Part shown: one piece after another, positions 17,916-27,030 of the stretch | Position numbering within the stretch: position 1 is the stretch's first letter | Layout: every line of letters starts with the position of its first letter | From: Hymenobacter sp. YIM 151858-1 | Lineage (GTDB): Bacteria > Bacteroidota > Bacteroidia > Cytophagales > Hymenobacteraceae | Length of the DNA: 64,000 bases | Direction: 5' to 3' | Assembly: GCF_025979705.1 (NCBI RefSeq) | Contig: NZ_CP110136.1 | Location: 186,001 to 250,000 of the forward strand | The notes under the pieces: model-generated | What the model was told of the DNA's origin: nothing | Seen by the model: only the letters and a program-made list of their open reading frames with translations | Database searches by the model: none | Position numbers and translations under genes: made by a program

Positions 17916-19112
17916 CTAGGCCAGCAGCCCTAGGTGCTGCAATGCGTAGCCCGCGGCGGCACCGCCCAGCACCAGCCACGCCGAGTTTACCTTGTAGCGC
18001 AGCAGGAGCACCGCCGCCAGCCCGGCCAGCAGCAGGGAGGGCGCATCAACCACGGCCGTGCGCGCCAGCCCCACCGATACGGCCGCCATCAGCGCCCACG
18101 AGGCCACGTTCAGGCCATCCAGAAAAGCCGCGGCCACGGGCGAGCGGCGCAGCTCGGCCAGCAGCGGAATGCTTAGCGCCACGAACACAAACGCCGGCAG
18201 AAATATGCCCACGGTGGCCGCCAGCGCCCCGCGCCACCCCAGCAGCACGTAGCCGATAAACGTAGCCGTGGTAAACACCGGCCCCGGTGTAACCTGGCCC
18301 ACCACCACGGCATCGAGCAGTTGCCCGTGCGTAAGCCAGCCAAAGCGCAGCACCAGGTCCGCGTTCAGAAACGCCAGCAGCACATAGCCGCTGCCGTACA
18401 GCACCGAGCCTATTTTGCCGAAGGCCAGTAACAGGGCACCTGGGCTGAGCGGGGCCGCCGCGGCGGCAGGCGCAGCGCGCAGGCCCAAGGCCCACGGCAG
18501 CAGCGCCAGCACCGCCACCGCCCCAAACAAAATCGGCAACGCTGTTGGCACGGTGCGCGTGGGCAGTTGCGGCCAGCGCAGGGCCACGGCCACCGCGCCG
18601 GTAGCAAACAGCACCAGCAGCTCGTTGGCGCCGAGCAGGCTTGCGGCCAGCGCCGCTACGGCCAGCACCTGCAGCCCGGAGGTACGCAGCGCCGAGCGCC
18701 CCAGGCTCCAGAGCGCCTGCGCCACCACGGCGACAATCACGGGTTTTACGCCGTAGAGCACTCCGCTAAAAGCCGGCAGCGTACCAAAGCGCACGTACAC
18801 CCAGGCCAGCGCCATCACGATTAGCATAGCCGGCAGAATAAAGCAGCTGCCCGCCACCAGCAACCCGGCCCAGCCCCGCCGCTCGTAGCCCAGATGAATG
18901 GCCAGCTCGGTGGAGTTGGGCCCCGGAATAAGGTTGGCCGCGCTCAGCAAATCCAGGAAACGCTGCTGCGTAAGCCACTGCCGACGGCGCACCACTTCTT
19001 CCTCCATCAACGCCACGTGCGCCGCCGGCCCCCCAAACGCCGTAGCACCTAGGCGTAAGAACAGGAAAGCCAGTTCGGCCAACGAGGTGCGCGCTTCGGG
19101 AGGCTGGGGCAT
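17916..19112 (-). CDS. chrA: Chromate transporter (ChrA/CHR family)
   Basis: A 398-residue polytopic inner-membrane protein with two homologous halves. The first half has FLRLGATAFGGPAAH and NLIPGPNSTELAIHLG; the second has FGKIGSVLYGSGYVLLAFL and GQVTPGPVFTTATFIGY. These paired FGGP/PGP motifs mark the long-form CHR family, which exports chromate in characterised members. About ten or more membrane helices are predicted by eye. The start at 19112 (MPQPPEART) is preferred; 19145 is possible. It is divergent from the bestrophin gene with roughly 210 bases between, the likely shared promoter region. The true anion is not shown by the sequence. Confidence 0.9.
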   Translation of the reverse strand: MPQPPEARTSLAELAFLFLRLGATAFGGPAAHVALMEEEVVRRRQWLTQQRFLDLLSAANLIPGPNSTELAIHLGYERRGWAGLLVAGSCFILPAMLIVMALAWVYVRFGTLPAFSGVLYGVKPVIVAVVAQALWSLGRSALRTSGLQVLAVAALAASLLGANELLVLFATGAVAVALRWPQLPTRTVPTALPILFGAVAVLALLPWALGLRAAPAAAAAPLSPGALLLAFGKIGSVLYGSGYVLLAFLNADLVLRFGWLTHGQLLDAVVVGQVTPGPVFTTATFIGYVLLGWRGALAATVGIFLPAFVFVALSIPLLAELRRSPVAAAFLDGLNVASWALMAAVSVGLARTAVVDAPSLLLAGLAAVLLLRYKVNSAWLVLGGAAAGYALQHLGLLA

Positions 19113-19325
19113 GCGGCGTGAGTTGCTTCGGTCAGTAATATGCATTCCCGAAAAAGCGGCTGCATTAGTGGTTGTGGATCAGTTTGTTACCAGTGTCGTT
19201 GGCCGGGTGCAGCCGCGCCGGGGCCACCAACAAGGCCCAAGGGTACGTAGTTATACGCCGAAGTCCGTTTTAATCCCTGCGGTTTGCAGGTGCCCTGAGG
19301 GAGGGCAAGTTTACGCCCGTTTGTT

Positions 19326-20240
19326 ATGCTGCTCGAAACCAGGTTGCCGATCCGTTACATCTTCCGGCGCATCATGCCCGATGTGCTGCGGGTGTTGTTT
19401 ATATCCATTGTATTTCAGTTGATTAAGGAGGTATTCGGGCCGTACTTGCCGCCCGTGCCGCTGCAGCTGCCCACCATTTTGGGTAGCTCGATTTCGTTGC
19501 TGCTGGCTTTTAAAATCAGCCAGTCGTACGACCGGTGGTGGGAGGCCCGCCGCATTTGGGGCGCCATCGTGAACGACTCCCGCTCGTTGGTGCTGCAGCT
19601 CAGCAGCTTTCTGAAGCCCGAAGCGCAGGTGCCCGGCCCCGACGCACGCACGCCGGTGCAGGCCGTGGCCTACCGCCAAATTGCCTGGGCCTACTGCCTG
19701 GGCCAGGCGTTGCGCGGCCTCGATCCGCTCGAGGGCCTGCAGCACTTGCTTACCGACCACGAGCTGACCTACATCAAAGCGCACAACAACAAGCCCCTGG
19801 CCCTGATGGCGCTGCACGTGCAGCAGCTGCGCGAGCTGGCCAACGGCCAGTTCCTCAACTCGTTTCAGCAAATTCAGCTCGATGCTACCCTGGTGCGCCT
19901 CACCGAATCGATGGGGGCGGCCGAGCGCATCAACAGCACCATCTTCCCGACGAGCTACCGCCTGATGGTGTACTACTTTATCTACCTGTTTCTGCTGACG
20001 TTGTCCCTAGGTCTGGTAGAAACCATCGGGCTGTGGGAGGTGCCCGTGCTGCTGCTCACGGCCTCCACGTACTTCCTGCTCGAGCGCACCGCCCGCTACC
20101 TGCAAGACCCCTTCAACAACAAGCCCACCGACACCCCCGTGACGGCCATTGCGCGCACCATCGAAATAAACCTGCGCCAGCTGCTCAACGAAACCGACGT
20201 GCCCAAGCCGCTCCAGCCCGGCCCGTATTACCTGATGTAG
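19326..20240 (+). CDS. Bestrophin-like (UPF0187) membrane channel
   Basis: A 304-residue protein of the bacterial bestrophin family, pentameric ion channels of the inner membrane. Characteristic stretches are SSISLLLAFKISQSYDRWWEARRIWG (written here only as landmarks near residues 56-81), where RWWEAR is the family signature, and a C-terminal DPFNNKPTDTPVTAI-like segment near residues 262-276. The first helix (MPDVLRVLFISIVFQLI) and later YYFIYLFLLTLSLGLVETI are hydrophobic. The start codon gives a family-typical N-terminus. It stands alone; the stop is 50 bases from the convergent gene at 20291. Confidence 0.9.
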   Translation: MLLETRLPIRYIFRRIMPDVLRVLFISIVFQLIKEVFGPYLPPVPLQLPTILGSSISLLLAFKISQSYDRWWEARRIWGAIVNDSRSLVLQLSSFLKPEAQVPGPDARTPVQAVAYRQIAWAYCLGQALRGLDPLEGLQHLLTDHELTYIKAHNNKPLALMALHVQQLRELANGQFLNSFQQIQLDATLVRLTESMGAAERINSTIFPTSYRLMVYYFIYLFLLTLSLGLVETIGLWEVPVLLLTASTYFLLERTARYLQDPFNNKPTDTPVTAIARTIEINLRQLLNETDVPKPLQPGPYYLM

Positions 20241-20290
20241 CGCGGAAATCCGTTGGCTACGCTGGCCTTCGGTTCCGCGCTGCGGTTGCC

Positions 20291-20746
20291 TCAATGAAAT
20301 TTGCGCAGGCGCTTTTTGCTGAGCTCGTAGCTGATGATGGCCGGCACGTAAAACGTAACATCGGCCAGTAGCTTGGCCAGCAGTATGCCACCCGACAGGC
20401 TGCCCACCATGGCTGGCAACGTGTACATCAGCGCCGGCCGGATAACGAAGCTGTCGGCCAGCTCGGCCACGCCAAACTCTACGAACAAAGCCCGCAGGTT
20501 TTTCAGGAAAGTGCGGCCGGTGTAGCGCTGGCCGTGGGCGTGGCGGGTGCGGCGGGCATACAGCACATCAATCAGCAAAATGTAGCCGAAGTAGGCCACG
20601 TTGCCGCCCCAGGTGCCCGCCAGTGCCGTGGTAATGCGGTTGCCGGTGGCCCAGTGCGCCCAGGCCGCGCACGCCAGCGTAGCCACCACCGAGAGTATTT
20701 CGGCGGGCAGGTAGCGGCGCAGCCATTCTTTTACTTTTTGCTTCAT
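20291..20746 (-). CDS. Conserved-looking small membrane protein, function unknown
   Basis: A 151-residue protein with a basic N-terminus (MKQKVKEWLRRYLP) and several hydrophobic helices, at roughly 16-32, 46-64 and two between 105 and 137. A charged loop between (YARRTRHAHGQRYTGRTF) lies on one side. I do not recognise the family; small four-helix membrane proteins of this size are common in GC-rich bacteria. The start at 20746 abuts the AT-rich island that begins about 20762, so its original upstream region may have been disrupted by that insertion. Confidence 0.75.
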   Translation of the reverse strand: MKQKVKEWLRRYLPAEILSVVATLACAAWAHWATGNRITTALAGTWGGNVAYFGYILLIDVLYARRTRHAHGQRYTGRTFLKNLRALFVEFGVAELADSFVIRPALMYTLPAMVGSLSGGILLAKLLADVTFYVPAIISYELSKKRLRKFH

Positions 20747-20761
20747 GCCGGTAGTGGGCAG

Positions 20762-21040
20762 GGCTATTGGGGCTTTTTATACCTACACGATGACAATAGA
20801 TTGACTTATATATTTAGAGCAAAGAAGGGGCATATCGCTCCACCTGCCACGGACGCATTCGTAGATCGATACTTGTCCCTGTTTCATAGAGTAGCATCAA
20901 ATCCCGGGAGCAAGGTTCCCGTTATACATCCTGAAAAAATACGGCAAGGCATACAGAGGGTCAAGCAACGTTTTAGAGCAGGACAAATTTGGGTCGAGAC
21001 AATGGCAGGCAAGATCGTAGATGCTGGAATAAACCCTTAA
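20762..21040 (+). pseudogene. Truncated C-terminal domain of a polymorphic (RHS-type) toxin
   Basis: The open frame reads GYWGFLYLHDDNRLTYIFRA and ends with stop TAA at 21038-21040. Its key pattern is FR..KGHI.PP, then DRYLSLFHRVASNPGSK, then GIQRVKQRFRAGQIWVETM and the ending GKIVDAGINP. This pattern of FR-GH-P, VA-N, G.Q.WV and AGIN resembles toxin tips at the C-terminus of RHS and other polymorphic toxins, as far as memory allows. There is no start codon context or carrier protein: the region before it belongs to the opposite-strand gene at 20746. It is AT-richer than its surroundings and lies 14 bases before a probable immunity gene. Read as a transferred toxin tip without its delivery module. 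Confidence 0.65.
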
Positions 21041-21054
21041 CAAAGAACTACTCC

Positions 21055-21564
21055 ATGTCTTTTTTTCAAGAAGGCTTAAGATTTGAGTTACTTGATGATA
21101 TTAAGTCTGCAATAAAGTGTTACAACCATTCTATTGAATCAGGGGAAAACATATCCGGATCATTCTTAAATCTATCGATCATATACTGGTATATAACATT
21201 TGATTTCGGAGTTTATTCATATTATGAAAAAAAAGGTGTAGTCAGCGAGCATAACATTGTTGAATACGGCAAAAAAGCCATGGAGATACTCGATCATGGA
21301 CTTGATAAGTTTCCGGACAATCCAGAATTTATATTTTGGAAAGTTCACTTAGAAGAAGAATTGAATTACATAGAATATAGTAGTAATGATATTATGTTAA
21401 ATTTATTGATTCGATACCCCAATTTTAATCTACCATATTTGTATTTAATATTAAGTCAATGCAAGCCTGTTGACAGAGTATTCTTAAATAATTTTCGAAT
21501 TGAATGCGCTAAACTACCCGCCATAAAAAATAAGTATATTATTGAATTAATAGATTCATTATAG
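21055..21564 (+). CDS. TPR-like probable immunity protein
   Basis: A 169-residue protein, strikingly AT-rich against its neighbours (codons such as ATA, TTA, AAT dominate). The N-terminus MSFFQEGLRFELLDDIKSAI, then CYNHSIESGENISGSFLNLS, reads as one tetratricopeptide-like helix pair. Later parts repeat the pattern (EILDHGLDKFPDNPEFIFWK). Such short TPR-like proteins often follow toxin tips as immunity proteins. ATG at 21055 is 14 bases after the toxin stop, as expected of a toxin-immunity pair; an in-frame start at 20989 overlaps the toxin frame. Function as antitoxin is inference from position and composition. Confidence 0.75.
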   Translation: MSFFQEGLRFELLDDIKSAIKCYNHSIESGENISGSFLNLSIIYWYITFDFGVYSYYEKKGVVSEHNIVEYGKKAMEILDHGLDKFPDNPEFIFWKVHLEEELNYIEYSSNDIMLNLLIRYPNFNLPYLYLILSQCKPVDRVFLNNFRIECAKLPAIKNKYIIELIDSL

Positions 21565-21596
21565 GGCATTGCTAAGATGATGGTGCTGGACGAGCC

Positions 21597-21738
21597 TGTA
21601 GCGTGGGCTTGGCTACGCCTTCCTTCGGTTTAGCCCGCGTTTGCCAGAACGAAATCGTTGGGGCAAAACCGCGCGGCACCAGTCGTGCTGGCAAACGCGG
21701 GCTAAACCGAAGGAAGGCGTAGCCAAGCCCACGCTACA
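21597..21738. repeat. Perfect 51-bp inverted repeat with 40-bp centre
   Basis: Arms 21597-21647 and 21688-21738 are exact reverse complements over 51 bases (TGTAGCGTGGGCTTGGCTAC at the outer end). The centre has no gene. It starts 32 bases after the immunity gene and forms one edge of the AT-rich island. It resembles a small non-autonomous hairpin element; a cruciform or strong RNA hairpin is expected. Confidence 0.85.
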
Positions 21739-21808
21739 ACAAAGCAAGTAGCCCCGCCCTAGGTACGTAACCGGGGGCGGGGCTGCTGCAGTTGGCGGAG
21801 TTAAGCGG

Positions 21809-24730
21809 TTAGCGCATCACCAGAATGCGCTGGCGCTGGCCCTGGGCCTCGAAGTAGTACACGCCGGCGGGCACGGGCTGCTTACGGTCGTTTTGGGTAT
21901 CCCAGCGCAGGGTACGCTCGCCGGGCTTGGTGCCGTCGGCTGCCAGGGTGCGCACCACCTGGCCGGCGGCGTTGCGCACTTGCACCGCGTACTGGCCGGG
22001 CGTATGCACCTGGTACTGCACCTCGGTACCGCCGTTGGTGCTGCGGTCGGCTACGGCACCTAGGGTAAAGGCCACGGGCGAGCGGTCGGGTTGGGCGGTT
22101 TCGGTGGGCAGCAGGCGCACACCGCGCAGGGCCAGCTCCACGTTTTGGCCGCGCTGCTGCGGCGTGTTGATGCGCAGCGTGCGCGTGGCGGCATCGTACT
22201 GCCACGCCGACGAGGCCAGGGGTTGCCCATTCAGCGTAGCCGCGGTGGGGGCGGCGGCTACCCTAGGTATCCACCACTGCACGGTGCGGCGGGCGGGCTC
22301 GTTGGGGTAGCCTTTGCCGGGGTACAGCTCGGTGCCCAGCGTCAGCTGCAGCTCGGTGCCGGTGTTGTTGGCGCGCAGGGCCCAGCGGCGGTACTGCTCA
22401 GCAGCAAGGGCTTGGGCATTTTTGCCGTCGTCTTCGTACAGCTTGCTTTCCGTGAATTTGACGCCCGGAGCCGCGTAGTAGCGCACGTACAGCGTATCGG
22501 TGGGGGCTTGCGTGGTGTTGGGGCCCACTTGTGCCATGGGCAGCAGCGCCCCCGCGCGCACCAGCAGCGGAATATCTCCTAGGGGCGACGAGGCGCCGAT
22601 GGTTTGGCCGCCGCGCACGGGCGTGCCGGTGCGGTAATCGGCCCAGGTGCCGGCGGGCAGCACCACGTTGCGGCGGCGCTGGCCGGGCTGCGTTACGGGC
22701 GCTACCAGCAAATCACGTCCGAGCAGGTACTGGTCGTTGAGGTTGGCCAGGCGTTCGTCGGTGGGGTGCTCGTAGTTCATGGGGCGGGCCAGCGGCGCAC
22801 CCGTAATGGTGTTGTCGTGGGCGAGGGTGTAGAGGTAGGGGAGCAGCGAATAGCGCAGGCGCACGTAGCGGCGCACAATGCTTTGGTAAGGCTCGGGGTA
22901 GTAAATGGGCTCGGGCGGCACGCCTTCGCCGTGCGGCCTGAGGATGGGCGACAAGGCCGAGTGCTGCAGCCAGCGCGTGTAGAGCTCGGCATCGTAGGGG
23001 CCTACGCAAAAGCCGCCCGCATCGGAGTGCATATAGCCCACGCCCGAAAGGCCCATGCCCAGCATAATGGGCACCTGCGCCTGGTAGCCGCTCCACGAGC
23101 GGTTAATGTCGCCCGACCACGGGAAGATGCTGTGCCGCTGCATGCCCGCCCAGCCCGAGCGCGCCAGCAAAAACAGGCGCTCCTCGGGGTATTTGGCGTA
23201 GTGGTTTTCGCTCAGGATCGAGGCCCAGGCCTGTCCGTAGGCGTTGTGAATCTGGCGGGTGGTGCCGCCGTCGTACACCATATCAAAAGGCTGGTTTTCG
23301 GGCTCGCCCAGGTCGAACCACCAGCCGCCCACGCCGTCGCGCTTCAGGCGGTCGTACTGTTCCCACATCCACTGGCGCGTGCGGGGCCGAAACATATCGA
23401 GCAGCGTGGCCGGCCCGGCCCAGAATGACTCGACGGTGTAGGGCTTACCTGCCTTGTCGCGGCCCACCAGGCCCTGGCTGCGCACCAGCGCATCGTTGCG
23501 GGAGGTGCGCATTACGTAGGGCTCCGAAATAAGCACGGTTTTCACGCCCACCGAGTCGAGCCGGCGCATCATGCGGGCGGGGTTCGGGAAGTTGGGCTGG
23601 TCCCAGGCAAAGTCGCCCTGCCGCTTGGTGCCGCCAAACCAGTACAAGTCGAGCACCACGCCATCAATGGGGAAACCTCCGGCGCGCATCTTGCGGGCAA
23701 TGCCTTCGGTTTCGGCTTCGGTGCGGTAGCCAAAGCGGCTCTGAATCAGGCCCAACGCCCAGCGTGGCGGCAGCGGCTGCGTGCCCGTGAGGGTGGTGTA
23801 GGCTTCGAGCACCTGCTGAAAAGGCTGCGACTCTACATCGGCGGTGCCGCCCTGGTTGGGGCGCGGCGCTTCGCCTACCAGCAGGTAATAGGTCAGGTTT
23901 TCGAGGCCTTCGCCGTCGTAGCGCAGCACGTTGGGCTCGGTAGCGCCTAGATCGAAAGTGCCGGGCGCGTGATTGTCGAAGAACAGGCCATACCCGCGCG
24001 ACGACAGCACCACCGGCAGGGTGGTATTCAGCTGCGGGTCGCCGTTTTGGTAGGCGTAGTGCGCCACGTTGTAAAGCGCCAGCTTGCGGCCGCGGCGGTC
24101 GACGGGCAAAGCGCGCGAGCCCGTGCCGTACAGGTGCTCGGTGGGGCTGAGGCGGAAGCTGGCGCCCGCGCCACCGGCAGCGGTAGCCAGGTTGGCCTGG
24201 CGCGTATACAGCCCGCCGGCGTCGGCCAGCAGCGTATCGGCGCCGCGCATAAAGCTGATGCGCAACGGGTTCTTCTGCACCAGCACTTCGAGCAAACCAC
24301 CTAGGGGCTGCGGGTTTACGCGCAGCGAGTTGGCCGATTGCTGCAGCTTGGGCTGCTGCGTAATGGCCTGGCCGCGCCCCGGCGCCGAGCTGAATGCCGT
24401 AATGGGCCGCTGCAGGCGCAGGCTTACCGAAGAGTCGCGGGGTGCGGGCGAGCCGCTAGGGTAAAAATCGACGCGGTAGGCCTCGCCGCTAAAGCCCGCT
24501 CCGGGCGCAAACCACGGCTGCACGCGCACGGTGGCGCCGGTGGTGGTGCGGATGGTAAGCACCCGGCCCTGCAACGCGTGGCTTTGGTAGTTGCCAATGC
24601 TGCTGATGGGCGCTTCGGGCCGCTGAAACGGGTCGTCGGCGGGCGGGCCGCCGCCTTCGCGTTGGGCCACGGCAGCGGTGGCGGCTGACAAAAACAGCAA
24701 GGGCAACAGGCGGCGGAAATGCGCGGGCAT
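21809..24730 (-). CDS. Secreted GH31 alpha-glucosidase-like hydrolase
   Basis: A 973-residue exported glycoside hydrolase of family 31. The ATG at 24730 begins the signal peptide MPAHFRRLLPLLFLSAATAA; the frame runs open to 24862 but without export character. The catalytic barrel has the nucleophile aspartate in GGWWFDLGEPEN and the acid/base in FPWSGDINRSWSG. The N-terminal beta-sandwich precedes it. The C-terminus ends in a FlgD/T9SS-like segment (QPVPAGVYYFEAQGQRQRIL), suggesting passage through type IX secretion. The substrate may be starch-, xyloglucan- or sulfoquinovose-type glycosides; the motif GEPEN differs from the cytosolic GH31 at 35735 (NDMNEP), so the two are probably not redundant. 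Confidence 0.9.
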   Translation of the reverse strand: MPAHFRRLLPLLFLSAATAAVAQREGGGPPADDPFQRPEAPISSIGNYQSHALQGRVLTIRTTTGATVRVQPWFAPGAGFSGEAYRVDFYPSGSPAPRDSSVSLRLQRPITAFSSAPGRGQAITQQPKLQQSANSLRVNPQPLGGLLEVLVQKNPLRISFMRGADTLLADAGGLYTRQANLATAAGGAGASFRLSPTEHLYGTGSRALPVDRRGRKLALYNVAHYAYQNGDPQLNTTLPVVLSSRGYGLFFDNHAPGTFDLGATEPNVLRYDGEGLENLTYYLLVGEAPRPNQGGTADVESQPFQQVLEAYTTLTGTQPLPPRWALGLIQSRFGYRTEAETEGIARKMRAGGFPIDGVVLDLYWFGGTKRQGDFAWDQPNFPNPARMMRRLDSVGVKTVLISEPYVMRTSRNDALVRSQGLVGRDKAGKPYTVESFWAGPATLLDMFRPRTRQWMWEQYDRLKRDGVGGWWFDLGEPENQPFDMVYDGGTTRQIHNAYGQAWASILSENHYAKYPEERLFLLARSGWAGMQRHSIFPWSGDINRSWSGYQAQVPIMLGMGLSGVGYMHSDAGGFCVGPYDAELYTRWLQHSALSPILRPHGEGVPPEPIYYPEPYQSIVRRYVRLRYSLLPYLYTLAHDNTITGAPLARPMNYEHPTDERLANLNDQYLLGRDLLVAPVTQPGQRRRNVVLPAGTWADYRTGTPVRGGQTIGASSPLGDIPLLVRAGALLPMAQVGPNTTQAPTDTLYVRYYAAPGVKFTESKLYEDDGKNAQALAAEQYRRWALRANNTGTELQLTLGTELYPGKGYPNEPARRTVQWWIPRVAAAPTAATLNGQPLASSAWQYDAATRTLRINTPQQRGQNVELALRGVRLLPTETAQPDRSPVAFTLGAVADRSTNGGTEVQYQVHTPGQYAVQVRNAAGQVVRTLAADGTKPGERTLRWDTQNDRKQPVPAGVYYFEAQGQRQRILVMR

Positions 24731-24934
24731 TGGCAGAGCAGAAATACTTGAGCTAGCAAAATACGTGTTCGGGAAGCATTGGGCAGAGTTGCGCGCAAAA
24801 AGGCTTTGGGCTGCCCTTGCTGCCGATACCGCACCTAGCTGCTGCCAGGCTGGCATAACCACAACAGTAACAACGATAAAGCCGGTCCCGCGTACGCCTT
24901 AGGTACGTTCTGCAACCAAACCACACCCGCCGTT

Positions 24935-25279
24935 ATGCAAGCATCCGGAAGTGAAAATACTCCGCAACTAAACGCCACTGTGCAAGCGCTGCAATCGGCC
25001 GACCTGCTGCAACAAGGCCCGCAAGCCCAGCAGTACATTCGCGAATGGGCACAGGCCCTGCGTCGCTCCGCCAACACGCAGCTCTCCGATATTGCCTCCG
25101 AGCTCGACCGGCTCAACGACCTGCTGCAAACCGCCGCGCCCGACAAAGCCCGCGTGCGCCAATCGCTGCAAACCCTGGCCGAGTACACCGAGCGCGCCGC
25201 CGAAAGCATCGGCGGTTCGGGCGGCGACATTCAGCAGCTCAGCCAGGCGCTTAGCAGTGCGGCCGATAAGCTGCGGTAG
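24935..25279 (+). CDS. Small helical hypothetical protein
   Basis: A 114-residue acidic, Gln- and Ala-rich protein with no signal peptide. Heptad-like hydrophobic spacing runs through residues 30-75 (SDIASELDRLNDLLQTAAPD) and near the end, so a helical bundle or coiled coil is likely. The gene is divergent from the GH31 gene; its ATG at 24935 gives codon use like its neighbours. No family is recognised. It could be a small cytosolic regulator or chaperone-like protein, but nothing decides this. Confidence 0.65.
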   Translation: MQASGSENTPQLNATVQALQSADLLQQGPQAQQYIREWAQALRRSANTQLSDIASELDRLNDLLQTAAPDKARVRQSLQTLAEYTERAAESIGGSGGDIQQLSQALSSAADKLR

Positions 25280-25460
25280 CAGCACCTAGGGATTTTGGTA
25301 TACGGAGCTGGTGTTCCGGTAGACTAAGTGAATATTAAGCCGATAATATATTATTCGGCTAGGGCAACTGTGCGCCATCGGCAAGCATCTGCCCAGCTAC
25401 AAGTGCGCTTCAGCACCTGCAAATCAGCTTACATCCTTAGTCTTACTTATCACCAACCTC

Positions 25461-26942
25461 GTGAAAAAACGTTTCCGCTTATTCTCCTTTGTAATCAGTG
25501 GCGCTGTTGCACTGCTGCTGAGCAGCCCTGCCGCCGCGCAGGCCCAAGCACCCGCCGACAGCGTTGATATGCTGGTAAAGCAAGCCATGCAGCAATTGCG
25601 CATACCTGGCCTGCAACTGGCCGTGGTGCGCCACGGGCAAGTGGTGAAGTTGGGCAACTACGGCCTGAGCAACGTGCAGGACTCGGTGCCGGTAACCAGG
25701 CAAACGCGCTTTTTCCTGAACTCCATTACCAAAGCCTTTGTGGGCGTGGCCGTAATGCAGCTGGCCGAGGCCGGTAAGCTCGATGTGGCCGCGCCGGTGG
25801 GCCGCTACCTGCCCGAGCTGCCCGCCGCCTGGCACCCCGTTACGGTGCGGCAGCTGCTTACGCACACCTCCGGCCTGCCCGATATCATGCCCGAAGACGC
25901 GTTGGTAACCGAAAACAACGAAAAAGCCGCCTGGGCGCAGGTGCAAACCCAACCGCTCGACTTCCCGGCCGGCCAGCGCTTTGCCTACAACCAAACCAAC
26001 TACCTGCTCCTGGGTAAGCTCATCGACAAGCTCAGCGGGCAGCCCTTTGCACAGTTCATTCGGCAGCGCCAGCTCGAGGTAGTGGGCATGCCCCGCACCA
26101 GCGCCGGCGACGCCCACGATGTGCTGCCTCGCATGGCCCGTGGCTACACCTTCACGCAGTACGTCGATGGGCAGGTGCGTCGCGGCAAGGAGATGCGCAA
26201 TTTGTTCGAGGTGTTTCCGCCCTCGCTGCGCACGGCAGCGGGCATGAGCTCCACGGCCGAGGAAATGGCCCGTTGGGTAATTGCCCTGCAACAAGGCAAA
26301 CTGCTGCAACCCGCCAGCCTGCCCGTGCTCTGGACGCCCGGCCGCCTCAACGACGGCTCGCAGCGCAGCTTCGGCGGCAAGCTCACCGGCTACGCCCTAG
26401 GTTGGCCCACGGTCGATCGGCCCGAGCACCCGGCCGTGGCGCCCGTAGGGGGCGGCCGTTCCGCCGTGTTCGTGTACCCCCACGACGACCTCGCCATTGT
26501 TGTGCTCACCAACCTGCAAGGCGCCAGCCCCGAGCGGTTCATCGACGAGCTGGCTGCTTGCTACATCCCCGATATGCGCGCCGCCGATGGCTTCGGCTTA
26601 CCGCCCGTAGTCCGCACCCTGCACCGCACGCTGCGCCAGCGCGGTTTTCAGCACGCCGAGGCCGAGGTACGCAAAGCCAAGCGCCAGAACCCCAACTACC
26701 AGCTAACCGAAGCCGACGTGAATACCTGGGGCTATATGCTGATGCAGCAAGGTCAAATAGCCAATGCCCTGTCTGTGTTTCAGCTGAACGTACGCCTGTA
26801 CCCCAACAGCGCCAACACCTACGATAGCCTGGCCGAAGCCTACGCCGAGATGGGCAACAAAAAGCTGGCAACCCAGAACTACGCCCGCGCCCTGCAGCTA
26901 AACCCGCAGAACAAAGCCGCCGCCGAGTACCTGAAGAACTGA
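25461..26942 (+). CDS. Exported serine hydrolase (class C beta-lactamase fold) with TPR-like tail
   Basis: A 493-residue exported protein. Signal peptide MKKRFRLFSFVISGAVALLL with cleavage near AQA. The serine hydrolase domain (about 35-370) has Ser88 and Lys91 in the SxxK motif NSITK; the second motif is FAYNQTNYLLLG, where the usual Y-x-N reads Y-N-Q, a variant often seen in Bacteroidota; the third region is APVGGGRSAVFVYP. Residues 400-493 contain two TPR-like repeats (YDSLAEAYAEMGNKKLATQN). These enzymes act as D,D-peptidases or esterases in the periplasm. The gene stands alone and has a strong terminator. Confidence 0.88.
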   Translation: MKKRFRLFSFVISGAVALLLSSPAAAQAQAPADSVDMLVKQAMQQLRIPGLQLAVVRHGQVVKLGNYGLSNVQDSVPVTRQTRFFLNSITKAFVGVAVMQLAEAGKLDVAAPVGRYLPELPAAWHPVTVRQLLTHTSGLPDIMPEDALVTENNEKAAWAQVQTQPLDFPAGQRFAYNQTNYLLLGKLIDKLSGQPFAQFIRQRQLEVVGMPRTSAGDAHDVLPRMARGYTFTQYVDGQVRRGKEMRNLFEVFPPSLRTAAGMSSTAEEMARWVIALQQGKLLQPASLPVLWTPGRLNDGSQRSFGGKLTGYALGWPTVDRPEHPAVAPVGGGRSAVFVYPHDDLAIVVLTNLQGASPERFIDELAACYIPDMRAADGFGLPPVVRTLHRTLRQRGFQHAEAEVRKAKRQNPNYQLTEADVNTWGYMLMQQGQIANALSVFQLNVRLYPNSANTYDSLAEAYAEMGNKKLATQNYARALQLNPQNKAAAEYLKN

Positions 26943-26966
26943 GGTAGCACAAGCACGCGTACCAAC

Positions 26967-27000
26967 AAAAGGCCTCACCGACAGCCGGTGAGGCCTTTTG
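26967..27000 (+). terminator. Terminator of the serine hydrolase gene
   Basis: AAAAGGCCTCACCG pairs with CGGTGAGGCCTTTT around a short loop (26967-27000), ending in TTTT. It lies 25 bases after the stop at 26942 and just before the hairpin element at 27031. Confidence 0.85.
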
Positions 27001-27030
27001 CCTCCTGAACCTTGCCCTGGCTACTGGCCA

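Noticed and set aside
25337-25360. Near-palindrome AGCCGATAATATATTATTCG as an operator before the serine hydrolase
   Set aside because: One base offset breaks the symmetry and there is no regulator nearby; it is too weak to list as a site.
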